From Meconema thalassinum (taxonomy: Eukaryota; Arthropoda; Insecta; Orthoptera; Tettigoniidae): a stretch of 64,000 bases of DNA. Below, one piece after another: positions 20,898-32,129 of the stretch. The DNA is taken from positions 1,501,104,545-1,501,168,544 of the forward strand of contig OX336388.2 in the NCBI GenBank assembly GCA_946902985.2, written 5' to 3'. A program made the translations under genes and the position numbers. Position 1 is the stretch's first letter. Every line of letters begins with the position of its first letter. The notes below the pieces were generated by a model, which was not told where the DNA came from, made no database searches, and saw nothing but the letters and a program-made list of their open reading frames with translations.

Positions 20898-22079
20898 CAA
20901 GCTAGATGACCCTCAGGAATAAAGTTGACCGGTACTTACAGATGTGGGCTTCAGCAGTGGTGACCTATCTCAACTAATTCTGGGGTTGTTGCTCCCAAAA
21001 GAATTAGTCCTATTCCTCGCAGCACAATTAATTTGATTCACACTCCATTTCTACTTTTATGATTACTATTAGTTTGTTACTTTTGTAACCAGCATCCAAC
21101 GATTTAATTTGCGTCGTGGATCTAGTATCAGAGCAATGCTTGGAATCCGTTTTGGATCGTCGCATTAACTCCGCTCGTGAATGTAATAATGCTTAGCATA
21201 TTTGACCAGCATTCCTGTACGAATAATTTGCCGCTATAGTTGAAATACAGATGTACAGATATCAGATCACAATAATTAGTGCTGTTCGTAATAAGTAACC
21301 TTGGCGATATACTTAAGACTAGGCTCATCATTCAGTCAAGAACTTATAGCCAGCAACTTCGTTATTGTATCAACACGATTAGTGTAATACTGTAATGTCT
21401 CTTCCTCAACACACAAAACCAAAAAGACAAGTCCTACCCCCATGGAGTGCCGAAGAATAAGTTTACTCCCGTCCGGAGTCCTAAAACTGAGTTCCGTCCC
21501 ACACGGAATCTGAAAATTGAGTCCACACCGCACCGCAGTCCTAAATTGAGTGTCCTCACTAGCTTCCACAAAATCCTAAGTACCCGTCATCATCCCCCTC
21601 TACACTCACTGGTTTACCTGGGTTGATCCACGGACTCCAACCAACCCCAACGCCTGATACAAAATCTCACAATAGCGAACAACCCTCTCCTTGACATATT
21701 CTGGACTCAACATCAGTACAGGGTTGTCATATCTCCTCAGTGCGGCCACTCACCCCGCCACACTCGGCCCACGGGAAAAACCTGGCTTCGCCAAGAAGAC
21801 AATTTCCTCGTTCGCGTACACTTTCCTGACACATTATTTTAACATCAACCCCATGTTAAAATATTCAACTTCCCTAGATTTGGATCCTGCTCACATTACA
21901 ATATTTATACGCTAAACAAATTACTTGTAAATCAAGCACGTACACTCAAATAAATAATAATACGTCATGAAAATCATCAAATAAAAATATACACATCACA
22001 TTAATAAAATCCGTATCTCCCCAGAACACGGGTTCAGTCTCTTTCTAACTTGGGAAGGTTACAAGCTTATGTATCAGAT
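20898..22079. other. Unassigned DNA with short internal repeats
   Basis: No gene is recognised. Around 21450-21560 three loosely repeated ~40-bp blocks share CGGAGTCCTAAA / CGGAATCTGAAAA / CGCAGTCCTAAAT; they make a 77-codon minus-strand frame (21336-21569) that has no domain signature. Confidence 0.45.
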
Positions 22080-22556
22080 ATCTTGAATCGACTCAGTTCT
22101 CTCTTCCACACAACAAGGTTGGTCTAAATACTGAGCGATGTAGGGAGAGTTTCGTCGTTACTCCAACTTCTTTCTTGCAGAATACTGTAGATAGCAACTG
22201 AGAACTCACTGCATTGGCTTTTCTACACATCTACTCTATTTCCTTCCCCATATCACCATCCTGAGAGAATAGCCTAAGTACTTAAAATGGTCCACCTGTT
22301 CCAATTTACAGTAGTTCCTCCTAACTGGCATTCTATTTTCTTGTGTTTCTTCCCGACCAACATAACATTCGTCTTTGAAATGCTGATCTTCATACCATAC
22401 TCCCCACATTTCTGTTAAGAGTACTAATATGTTGGCTTGCAAGCTTTCGACTGAGTATGCCTTAACAACCATGTCATCAGCATAGGCCAGACTGTGTGCC
22501 TGGTTTCCAACTAATTGGAGAGAATTTATAATTTCTGCAGATGCTCTATCTTGCAC
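22080..22556 (-). pseudogene. Non-LTR reverse transcriptase fragment
   Basis: A minus-strand frame at 22556-22236 carries SLAYADDMVV, the intact YADD metal-binding box, followed by KLEQVDHFKYLGYSL, the usual spacing to the YLG block. After a frameshift, 22230-22080 continues with TTKLSLHRSVFRPTLL. This is the palm-to-thumb piece of a LINE polymerase; nothing upstream or downstream of it remains. Confidence 0.7.
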
Positions 22557-23672
22557 TGTATAGTAATAATAATTGAAGACTAAACATCTTAGTGTTTTAT
22601 TTAACTGTTTAATTCCCTTTTGAACAAGAACATTTTAAACTTTTATCATACTGTTACCTTAGTTAATTGGTTCTTCGCGCGGTTCAGCATGCACCCTATC
22701 AAACTCAAGTGACACTACCCATGAACCAACTGGACTGTTTCCTTTTAAAGAATTAAAAAGTGAATGAACTTAACTTACAAATAAATGTATAAAAAGAAAA
22801 AAATGTTCACAAACTTGAAATCTAAATTAACCCTCTGATTTTGATTTGGTTTCACTTTGACACTTAGTACAGATAATAGATTTGGTAAAAGAGATCTGAA
22901 TAGATAATAGTTTTCTTGACATTGTTGATTCAAACTTATCAAGACCAATCTAATCAAAGGTAATTGAGATATTTTGACACTTAGGAATATATTATTAGAA
23001 GCATTTCAGAAATCTATTAGATTCTTTTCAATCAACACAAGTGTGCCCAATCTAGATTGGGCTGGGAAATACAATTAATTCCCTAGTGCCTGAAATAAGT
23101 TACATGAATTACTTATCTACTTAATAAAACACTTCTCACAAAATGGATGAGTAGTTCTGTTCAAGTGAACATCATCGGATCTTGCTCACTTAGGCTGTAG
23201 GTTCAGTGGATGTGTATATAACACTTATGTATAACAGTATTTACAATTATTAAGCTACAGAAGTTTTTAAATAACTTTTGTAAAGAGTCTTGATTTTTTT
23301 AACCAATTATATATGGTATTTTTATTCCGTTAGTATATTACACATCCTAAGTGTTGCAATTTTTGTTGGTACTTTTTATATGTATAAGTGTGAAACCTTT
23401 TAGAATTGTTAACTTCTATCATTGCAAGCTATTGAAGTAAAAAGTGTTTTATTAAGTGTGTAAATAATTATTCATGTTGTTTATTTCAGGCACTAGGAAA
23501 TTAATTGTAATTATGCACCTAATCTAATAACTTAGGAAACACTAAAAGATGGCTTCTAATATTTCAACTTAGAAATCTGTCGCACCCATGGCTAACGGGT
23601 GGGGAGAAATGCCTGGTACACATGGGTAAGGTTGCACGAGTATAAATGACAAACTAATTGACAACTGCTTAC
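22557..23672. other. Unassigned AT-rich DNA with a small inverted-repeat element
   Basis: No gene recognised. The segment 23069-23511 is bounded by inverted repeats (separate entry). Confidence 0.45.
23069..23511. repeat. ~440-bp inverted-repeat element
   Basis: The left end (23069-23134, containing CTAGTGCCTGAAATAAGTTA and ACTTAATAAAACACTT) is the reverse complement, with a few changes, of 23442-23511 (AAGTGTTTTATTAAGTGTG ... TTTATTTCAGGCACTAGG). The ~300-bp middle has no coding sequence. It fits a MITE or foldback. Confidence 0.6.
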
Positions 23673-23677
23673 AATAG

Positions 23678-23861
23678 TGTTAGGTTCACTTCTCAATAAA
23701 TCACATAGACTCCTCTAGAATGCATATTTTTATTATTTGTTGTGGAAAGGTTCACAATTCACACGATACACACCATATTGATTTGACACTGAACTTCACT
23801 GATATCAAAGACTATGTCAAAGATACTGCACTACACTCTTGAGCTTACTGCCAACACAACA
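23678..23861 (-). repeat. BEL/Pao 3' LTR
   Basis: 184 bp, identical to 29295-29478. On the plus strand it starts TGTTAGGTTCACTTCTC and ends GCCAACACAACA. Preceded by AATAG, the element's target duplication. Confidence 0.95.
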
Positions 23862-23957
23862 TTCTCCCACCTTGAGTTGTGGAAACAACTCAACAAAACA
23901 ATAAAATAACATAACACACATATTTTCACAAAATAAATGAACACAGAAATAAATAAG

Positions 23958-26162
23958 TCACTCAAAATATCTCTTTGGTTTAACCACCACTCTCCCACTA
24001 CTGGTTTTGATGAGATCAGAAGTATTAGTAGATGGTTTAACCGTCTTTGGATTTTTCTCCTTCTCATTTTCATTCCGCTCAACTTGCAGTCTTAAAGCAT
24101 GATCTTCTCCAGATGTCACTTCAAGTGGATACACCCTCTGTACTGGCCTCAGTAGCTCTCCTTTTGTAGTCGCCAAGCGAACAACTCTCACGACACCACC
24201 TTTGCCAGGGATGACCTCCGTCACTCTTGCCAGCGGCCAGTCTAGTCTCTTCGTGTTGTCACTGGCTACCAGTACTACTTCACCTACGCAGGGTTTGTGA
24301 TGACTTTTCCTAATGTGGTTCTTCTGTATTAGCTGTCCAAGATATTCATTCCTGAATCTTACCCTTAATGTTTCCTTTACTTTCTGTCTGTACCTGAATC
24401 TTCTGTCAAGTTTTATGTCCTCTATCATGTCGATATCGGGCATTCCAATCTCCTTGACTTCCTGTAGGAACATTGCAGGGGTGATAGCCATCAAGTCTTC
24501 TCCATCATTGGACAGGTAAGTAAGTGGTCGTGAATTCATGACAGCTTCAATGTCACACAGAACAGTCATCATTTCTTGGTACAACAGACATGACTTTCCC
24601 AGAACTTTCCTGAGCATTTGTTTGAGGACACCTATCAGCCTCTCCCACCATCCTCCCCACCATGCTGCAGTGGGAGGATTGAATTTCCATTTTATTTGGT
24701 GTACAGAACTATATTCAGCAATTTTATCCCACTGAATTGTCTCCAACATATTGCAGGTGCCTTGAAAGTTTGTCCCATTGTCACTATAGACAATCATTGG
24801 CCTTCCACGTCTGGACACGAAGCGCCGAAAAGCTTCGAGGAATGTTGCAGTAGCCAAAGATGTTACTAGCTCCAGGTGTACTGCACGAAAAACCGCACAC
24901 GTGAACAGACAGACCCAGGCTTTCTCTCCACCTTTCAAAATCAGAGGCCCGGCAAAGTCGACCCCTGTTATTTCAAAAATTGAGGCTTCTCTTACTCTGT
25001 CTATGGGGAGATGAGTTTGTTCTGCTTCAAGATGTTTTCCATGGTACCTCCTGCAGACAACACATGTTTTAATTGCACCCTTCACCGTTCTCCTTCCTCC
25101 AAGGATCCAATATTTCTGTCTGAGCCCACTGAGCAGAATCTGGGTTCCAGCATGACATAAGTCTTTGTGCTTCTCCCTAATTAGAGCGTGAACTGCTGTA
25201 TGCTTCGCAGGAAGGATAGCAGGACAACGGAAAGCATAATCATCTTTGCGCGATATAATTTTTGTCTTCAGTCTCATCACTCCCTCATCATCCATGAAAA
25301 CACATAGTGAGTTGAATTTTTCATCCTTTTCACCAACAAAACACTCCTTTTGTATGAACTTCATCACGACTTTTTCTGCTTCTGTGGTTTCTTCAATGGA
25401 TAGTTCGGTAGTTCTATTATTTTTCTGTCGACAATTATACAGAAACCTCAAGATCCATCCTATCATACGAACTGTTCTACGGAAACTTGAGAAATAGTCA
25501 AGGTGCCATTCTTGGGTATTGGACTTGTCTTCTAACACCGTCATAGTGTTGACTTTCTTTTTTCTTTCTTGGAAGACTTCATCATCGTTTGTTGAAATTT
25601 CGGGGCTAGGCCATTGTGTAGTGGATTGTTTTAGCCATTTTGGCCCTTCCCACCATCTCTGTTGAAGTAACTGTTTTGTGCTACATCCCCTTGATGCCAG
25701 GTCAGCCGGATTCATGGTTCCTGGAACAAGCCGCCACGGTTCTATTCTGGACAGTCTTCGAATTTCTTGCACTCTGTTCCACACGAAGGTCCCCCAAGGT
25801 TCGTCTAACTTGATCCAGGACAACACAGTCGACGAGTCACTCCAATAATAAGTAATGATTTCTTTTGCAGTTAATGTTGGCAGTACTGACGTCACTAGTC
25901 GAACCCCTATTGTAGCTGCTAATAATTCCAGGCGTGGTATGGCGATACTCTTCTTGGGTGCCACTCTTGTCTTGGCTTGTACAAATCGTAGCTCTATATT
26001 GTCAACCCTCTGTATTCGCAAGAATATAACTGCAGCATACGCAGTTTGACTGGCGTCGCAGAACACGTGAAGAGATATATCTTCAACCGACTGGACACTA
26101 CCGATCAAACATCTAGGAATCTTAATCTCAGACAGCTGAGGTAGTTCTGCCAACCACTTCAT
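23958..26162 (-). pseudogene. BEL/Pao RNase H and integrase segment
   Basis: A 734-codon open frame in register with the upstream polymerase. RNase H-like motifs: HVFCDASQTAYAAV near residue 35, IPRLELLAA near 75, YWSDSSTVL near 105 and NPADLASRG near 150. Integrase: a zinc-binding HALIREKH...CVVCRRYH region (335-385), then the core with VDFAGPL, YSDNGTNFQG and WWERLIGVLK giving the D, D and E residues, and a C-terminal region with VGEVVLVASDN and WPLARV. The integrase itself looks intact; the segment is called a pseudogene because the upstream frame is broken. Confidence 0.88.
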
Positions 26163-26198
26163 GAATCTTCTCTTTGTTGTTTCGTCTACTCTGGTGTC

Positions 26199-26627
26199 CT
26201 AACCCAAGTCAGTGGCCCATAGTTCTTGCAAGATTAATTTTGGACAGAGAAATACCGGACATGCGAAGCCAATAGGGTCAAACACCTTATGTGCAGCTCC
26301 TAGTATAGCTCTTTTAGTGATTACATCATATTTGAAATCGTTAACATGAGTTAGATTCAGTTCAATGGTATCTTCTCCTTTATTCCAAATGAGCCCTAGC
26401 ACATGAGTAAGATTTTCAGCTGTACCATCCTGAGAATACTCCCACCCTCGGAGATTGAAAGATGCCTTATCCATTATTATGCTTGCCTCTCGCATGAATG
26501 AATGAAGGTCATTTCTGTTGTTAACACTAATAGCACAGTTATCCACATAAAAACATTCTTCCAATCTTTCTATTGTTGAAGTTGAGTAGGAACTATTATC
26601 GACTGTTTGTCTCTTCAACTCGTTCAA
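26199..26627 (-). pseudogene. BEL/Pao reverse transcriptase, C-terminal palm and thumb
   Basis: Continues the polymerase in the same frame after the TAA at 26634-26636. The metal-binding box reads FYVDNCAIS (26538-26549 encodes YVDN): the second aspartate of the usual YVDD is asparagine, which should abolish catalysis. The conserved TKRAILGAAHKVFDPIGFACP follows. The block ends at an in-frame TAG (26199-26201), after which the same frame continues into RNase H. Confidence 0.85.
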
Positions 26628-26633
26628 GTGGAG

Positions 26634-28751
26634 TTAGATGGTTGCCGACAATAGGAACGGAGAACATGCAAGTCCAAAGACAACTCTATTGTGACGGAAC
26701 ACTTCTACCTTCCCTGTACATTCCTCCTCCCACCAAAGGAATCTCAGAAAATCACGGTCTCTAGGATTGACACTTATTTGAAGAAATGCTTTTTCTACAT
26801 CAGCCGTCACACCGATCTCATTTTCTCTGAACTTCAGTAGCGAACTAGGGATCAACTCTATGAAGTTAGGCCCTTTTTCAATACATTCGTTCAGAGATGG
26901 AGCGTTTCTCTGCTTCCCCGAGGCATCAAAAACAGGCCTGATCTTGGTGGTGCTGTTTTCTTTGAAGACAGGTCGGTGAGGTAGATAGGGTCCACTATTC
27001 TTCAGTTCTTCTTCAGGTACCCTCTCGATGATTCCTTGCTCCAACCAACTTCGTAAGACATTATTGTACTCCTGATAATGTTGTTCAGCTTGTAGTTTCT
27101 TTGTAGTGATTTCTAATCTGTGCTGAGCAATTTCTTTGTTGTCAGGGAGAGGTGGATGTTGTTCACTCCAAGGCAGACACACTTCATATCTGTTATCTTC
27201 ATTCAGTCGTGCAGTCTCAAGGAAGTTATTTCTAACACGCTCATTCCTCTCGACGATAGATTCTTTCACAACAGGGTCAGTAATTCCAAGAATTTCTAAG
27301 TCCCAGAGATCAGAAATTCTTGTATGTTGGGAAAACAATGATGACATTAATAATGATGCCGAATCCCTTTGGGCCTTGTTACCTATGACTTTTCCCATTA
27401 GTGTCCACCCTAGGGAAGTCTCCACCAAAACTAGGCCACATTTTAGTTGATGTTTCCTCCCAGTGAGCAGTTCACCCGCCTTATCGGCCCCAATCAGAAT
27501 CTGCACAGGCCCTCTCTCTCGTACATCAGTTAAACATATTTTCAGATCCCTTATCTCCTCACTCCAAGAACCATTCTTAATATATGGGACATCTTCACAA
27601 ATTATCTCTTGGCTTAAAACTTCCAGCTCCTTGGAATAGTTTCCCTCCAATCGCTTTAAACTTATTCTGTAACAGTCGTGTTTTGCTTCTCGAGAACGTA
27701 CTCCACCAAACAAGGAATGTATTAACGTTTCCTTCCCGATTGACTGATACCCCATTTCTTCGGCTAGGTCACGTGCAATGTAGGATTTAGTAGACCCAGT
27801 ATCAATGACAGCTCGTACAGTTTTTTGTTTACCCTTTCCTTTAACGACAACTGCCAGGGTTTGCAAGTACACCTCAGGAGAACAAGACACATTAGCTAAA
27901 GCCTTATCCACATTATTGACATCCTGGAGAACCAAATTCCTGTCTCCCTCGTAATTCTGTTTGGACACACTTTCATTTTCTTTGTCACGGAGCTTATAAC
28001 ACATTAATACCACATGTTTACCACCACAAACAATGCACCTGACAATCGATTTACAAGCTCTACTTGCATGGCCCTTCTTTAAACAATTGAAGCAACAGTG
28101 TTTATCAGTTAAGATTTTCCTTTTCTCCCCTACAGTCATTTTTTGAGCTTTAATGCACTCTGGGCTCGAATGAGGTTTAAGACAAAAAACACACTCCTGT
28201 CTCTTAGAAACATCAGCAAACAAAGCAGAAGCAGTAGGTATATTTGGTTCAATGACATCCCTTGGTTTCTTGTCTCCCTTAATCTTAGATCCTTGGGATG
28301 TGCTAATACTAAACCCTTTCATAGCCAATGAAATTCTTTCTTCACTTACTACTTCATTTTGAAGAAAACCCATGAGCTGCTGCAAACGATCTTTGGATAT
28401 GGAATCACACCTGAAGGAAGTATTCCTCTGCCATGCTCTTAATAGGTCTTCTGGCAAAGATGATTCAATTAGGGGATACAGCATTGCAGTACATTTTTCT
28501 GTAGTAACGCCTAAACTTTCCAGCGATCTGAGATGTGACTCTAATTTATCATACAAGCTACTCAGTGTTGGCCTTTCTTTGGAATTGACTGCATTCGTCA
28601 ATACTAGTTTGAGCAATTCACGAACATAAACTTCCACCTGCAAGTCCTCTCTACCAAATCGAGCTTGAAGACTCTCTATAGCTTTGTCATAATTCTCGGC
28701 AGTGGGTGGAAAACTAGTAACTAATTCATATGCTCTGGAACCTTCTGTCAT
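26634..28751 (-). pseudogene. BEL/Pao gag-protease-reverse transcriptase segment
   Basis: A 705-codon frame; conserved gag sequence extends upstream of its first ATG to about 28835. In order: gag capsid-like region (1-165), three cysteine/histidine clusters near 180-260 including CCFNCLKKGHASRAC (CX2CX4HX4C), an aspartic protease with VIDTGSTKSYI near 315, a linker, and the reverse transcriptase with PVFDASGKQR and TADVEKAFLQI, whose aspartate is the first catalytic residue. It ends at an in-frame TAA (26634-26636); the same frame resumes at once, so this is a nonsense mutation inside the polymerase. Confidence 0.88.
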
Positions 28752-28759
28752 AGACTGAA

Positions 28760-29236
28760 TTAAATATTGGAATTTATCTTCCTTCCCAATGTCCTCATCC
28801 TTGTGAATTTTACGGAACTGGCTCCAAAAATATAACCAATTATTTCACCAGAAAATTTCTTAAATTCTATTCTTGGAAGTCTATATTTCTTTTTATCACA
28901 AACATTGTCATTCACTACACTTTGTGGAGGGGTAATGGAAACAACGGGATTCATAAAACGTGTTGCTTTTGTTCTACAGCTAAGGAATTTGTGTTTGTAA
29001 TCATCAGCTGATTCACATTCCGTTTCTATTTCGTCATCCTCACACTCGTCGTCTATCATCTGTTGAAATATTAATCCATCTAAATTAGAGATATCATACT
29101 TTTCTTGAAGGATTTCAAGTTGCACTTGCACTTTTTCCGTTTCAGTTTGATCATCTTCTAACAACGCCATTAGTTGATTGTGTGAGCGCGTAAATAACCG
29201 CTGCTTTACGGTTCTTTCTTTAGCGAGTCTTTCCAT
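28760..29236 (-). pseudogene. BEL/Pao gag, N-terminal part before frameshift
   Basis: Starts at an ATG (29234-29236) 37 bp inside the primer-binding site. The first 150 codons hold a basic N-terminus, a coiled-coil-like stretch (residues 25-55), an acidic patch and the conserved RLPRIEFKKFSGE block of BEL gag proteins. Near 28835-28840 the conserved continuation is found in a different frame, so a single-base indel has occurred; the last ~30 codons of this open frame are out of register. Confidence 0.8.
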
Positions 29237-29294
29237 CTTCTTTCTTCACGGGAGCCTTTTACTATGAATGAGTCCTGTCACGGTCGCCATAAAA

Positions 29295-29478
29295 TGTTAG
29301 GTTCACTTCTCAATAAATCACATAGACTCCTCTAGAATGCATATTTTTATTATTTGTTGTGGAAAGGTTCACAATTCACACGATACACACCATATTGATT
29401 TGACACTGAACTTCACTGATATCAAAGACTATGTCAAAGATACTGCACTACACTCTTGAGCTTACTGCCAACACAACA
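29295..29478 (-). repeat. BEL/Pao 5' LTR
   Basis: 184 bp, identical to the copy at 23678-23861. Followed at 29479-29483 by the AATAG target duplication. It should contain the element's promoter, though no unambiguous TATA box is claimed. Confidence 0.95.
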
Positions 29479-29483
29479 AATAG

Positions 29484-30869
29484 GGTGCTTCCAGGTTAAG
29501 TTATCCATAGGCCTACTGTGCAGGTAAATGGATGTGGCAGATTTCTGTGTGTCAAATTCTCCTAAGTGCAGTTTTGATTAGATATCTGGGTATGACAAAG
29601 TTTGAATGATTACTTGGAATGTAGGTGAGACATTTTGATGAAACTGAAAAGTGAGGAGTAACAAATGAGGGAAATCTCTTATCTAAGGCATAAGGTTGTT
29701 GTATTGAACATTCTGCAAAACTGCCATCTTAAGGATCAAATAACTCAGTGTTGAAAGTACAAAAATTCACATTCATATTTCCAGATTACTCAATCTTGAA
29801 CATCTCAATCACTTTATTTCACTAATTTCTCTGAATATGAAATAAGCACTGTAAAACTAGTTAAATATGTTGTGGCTAGTTAATTGCTAAAGGTTTGAGA
29901 TTGAATAGCTGGCTCCATTGCTTACTGAGTGATATTTTTCTCTTACTCCCTTAATGCTAAGGATGAAAGTTGCAACCTGTACAAAGTGTACATTTACATG
30001 TTTGAAAAATATTAACTGAATGTGATATGTTTGTACAGTTAAAGTTTTGAGATTGTATTGGATAAGTATGCATTTATACATATATTTTTATAAGAGTGTC
30101 ATTGTAATAATATTTCGAAGGAAGTAGCTTTTAAAAATATTAAAATGTATATTTTTTAACTTACAGAGTTATGTGGACATGGTCAGCTGTGATGTGCTAA
30201 ACCTATTTTATAAATAAAACAGATATAATACCATATTGTTTAATTTGTTTTATTTCTAGTACCCTCAATTGGGTTATTTGCCGTAACATTTTGTGTTGAA
30301 TGTCTGTGAGGCCTGAAGAAGAAGCAGCAGTAGAGTTTTACAAGGGGATTAAAAGGATGACTGTTTTGTTTGTTAAGTGAACCTCGTCAGATCCTGCGTA
30401 TTCAAATCATACAAATGTGTCTCTAAAAGCTGCAGTAGTTAAAAGGGGTGCAAAATCTATAACATTATTATATAATTATTAAATCATAAAAATAAAGGCA
30501 AAATTACTCAACTAAATACTAATGAAAACCCACAATGCTAATCACAATGGTCATGGCTCTCCAACTTTAACTTGCTAAGGTGCAGGAAAATCTTTTCAAT
30601 GAAGTGCGTCTAGTACTGCTCTGAAATATTTGAGTGCTAAGCCTTCGAAAAAGAATGATTAATTTTAATATGTGGGCCTACGAGGTTATGGGATGGAAAA
30701 ATTGCAATGCCACCCTAAGATTATCACACCAGCTAATCCACAAGAGGTGTGGCTACTATTCCACTATTCACACATTCACATTCTGTTGAAGTTTTTATGA
30801 ATGCTTTTTGTTAAATCACCTCTCGGGTTACTAAATGAGTCTGTGGCATTTACATCTAATTATTTTAAA
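29484..30869. other. Unassigned AT-rich DNA
   Basis: No gene recognised. AAGTGAACCTCGTCAGATCC at 30378 resembles AAGTGAACATCATCGGATCT at 23165, and 30437-30483 ends in a SINE-like tail (AAAAGGGGTGCAAAATCTAT followed by AACATTATTAT), so a decayed SINE probably occupies about 30340-30485. Confidence 0.4.
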
Positions 30870-32129
30870 CTAGCAGAAGTACCCTTTCTTCGAACGGAGT
30901 TCGTTGTTAACACCAGACATTATCAATTGAGCTACTGTTGCAATGGTTAGCGGTTTGTCATTCCTTCAAGTTAATCAGAACGAAGTTAGTTTTCTGGGAA
31001 TATCACACACACGGTTAATTTAAGGCCCTTAAAATCTAGTTTTCGGAGACCCTTTATAGATTCCCGAATTTTGTGTCTCTCATTGAGAAGCGCAACATAT
31101 GCTTCGGTCGTCCTTCTAGGATAATTTTTATATTTCGCCTATTTTAGCATGTATTGAGAAGTTTTTCTCTATATCCACCCTTCTACTGTATGAAAAGTGC
31201 GGTGAATAGTTTTATAAATGATTGGTGTATTGACTCTCATGGTTACCATACCTAATTTTACGATGCTCCAAGCATCCGAACACGAGTTATAGTCGTAGGC
31301 TACATAAAGATACAAAGAAAGACAGACAGACAGACAATTCTATTGTCTACAACATATTACCGAGATATCCAAATATGGGTATATCTACCACACAGTATCA
31401 AACAAAATCATCCTTACGATGAACCTGTTTGTCGACAAAAAAAAAATAGTTAAAATGTGCCCTAAATTCACCTAACGTGTACTTCCTGACGTGAAATAGA
31501 ATTGAAAGCCTTGTAGACGAAACGCAATACACGTCTCATAAAAACTGACCCTCTACGTTGTGCTAGGTGCCCATACACAGGAAGACCCCTTTCATAAATT
31601 ATAAAGGCTTGTGGTGCATGAAAATTCAGGTTCTTTAGCCTCAAATTGCCCAAATTCCTGAAAGCCGCCAAAAAATGCTGGTTCAATTCAAGAATTTTTG
31701 AAAATAATGTTGCTGTTTGGAGATATAATTGACCTTCTGTACTATATGTCGAACGTGAAAATTGCATGAAAACATTCTAGGTTACCCCTTGACCCCCTTA
31801 ATTGCATTGATGAATTGTACAGTCTACGTTAGTTCCGTGATAACCTTATAGCCATTTGCAAACTTTCACAGAAATGTAATAAATGGAGTGACATTGCTTC
31901 TTACAGAAATAGAAGGAAAGTTGTAAGCCACCCCTTGATATAATTTTCTCATGGTTACCGATTTGCATTCCTTCATTAGTTTGTTAAATTAAATTAGTTT
32001 TCTGGGAATATTTCAGAAACTGTTGGATTTAGAGCCTTATAATGTAGTTTTCGAGGACCCTTTAGGGCCCCCGAGTTTTGTATCTGGCAACGAGGGGATT
32101 TGTCTCGTCGTTGTACGCCATAATATAAT

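Larger units (their letters stand above)
23678..29478 (-). mobile_element. BEL/Pao LTR retrotransposon, full length, coding lesions
   Basis: Two 184-bp LTRs (23678-23861 and 29295-29478) are identical as read, begin and end with TGT...ACA on the minus strand, and are flanked by the same 5-bp duplication AATAG (23673-23677 and 29479-29483). Next to the 5' LTR (right side) a primer-binding site is likely at 29273-29290 (TGGCGACCGTGACAGGAC on the minus strand), and a polypurine tract AAGGTGGGAGAA sits at 23862-23873. Gag, protease, reverse transcriptase, RNase H and integrase follow on the minus strand. One frameshift and two nonsense codons break the polyprotein. Confidence 0.95.
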
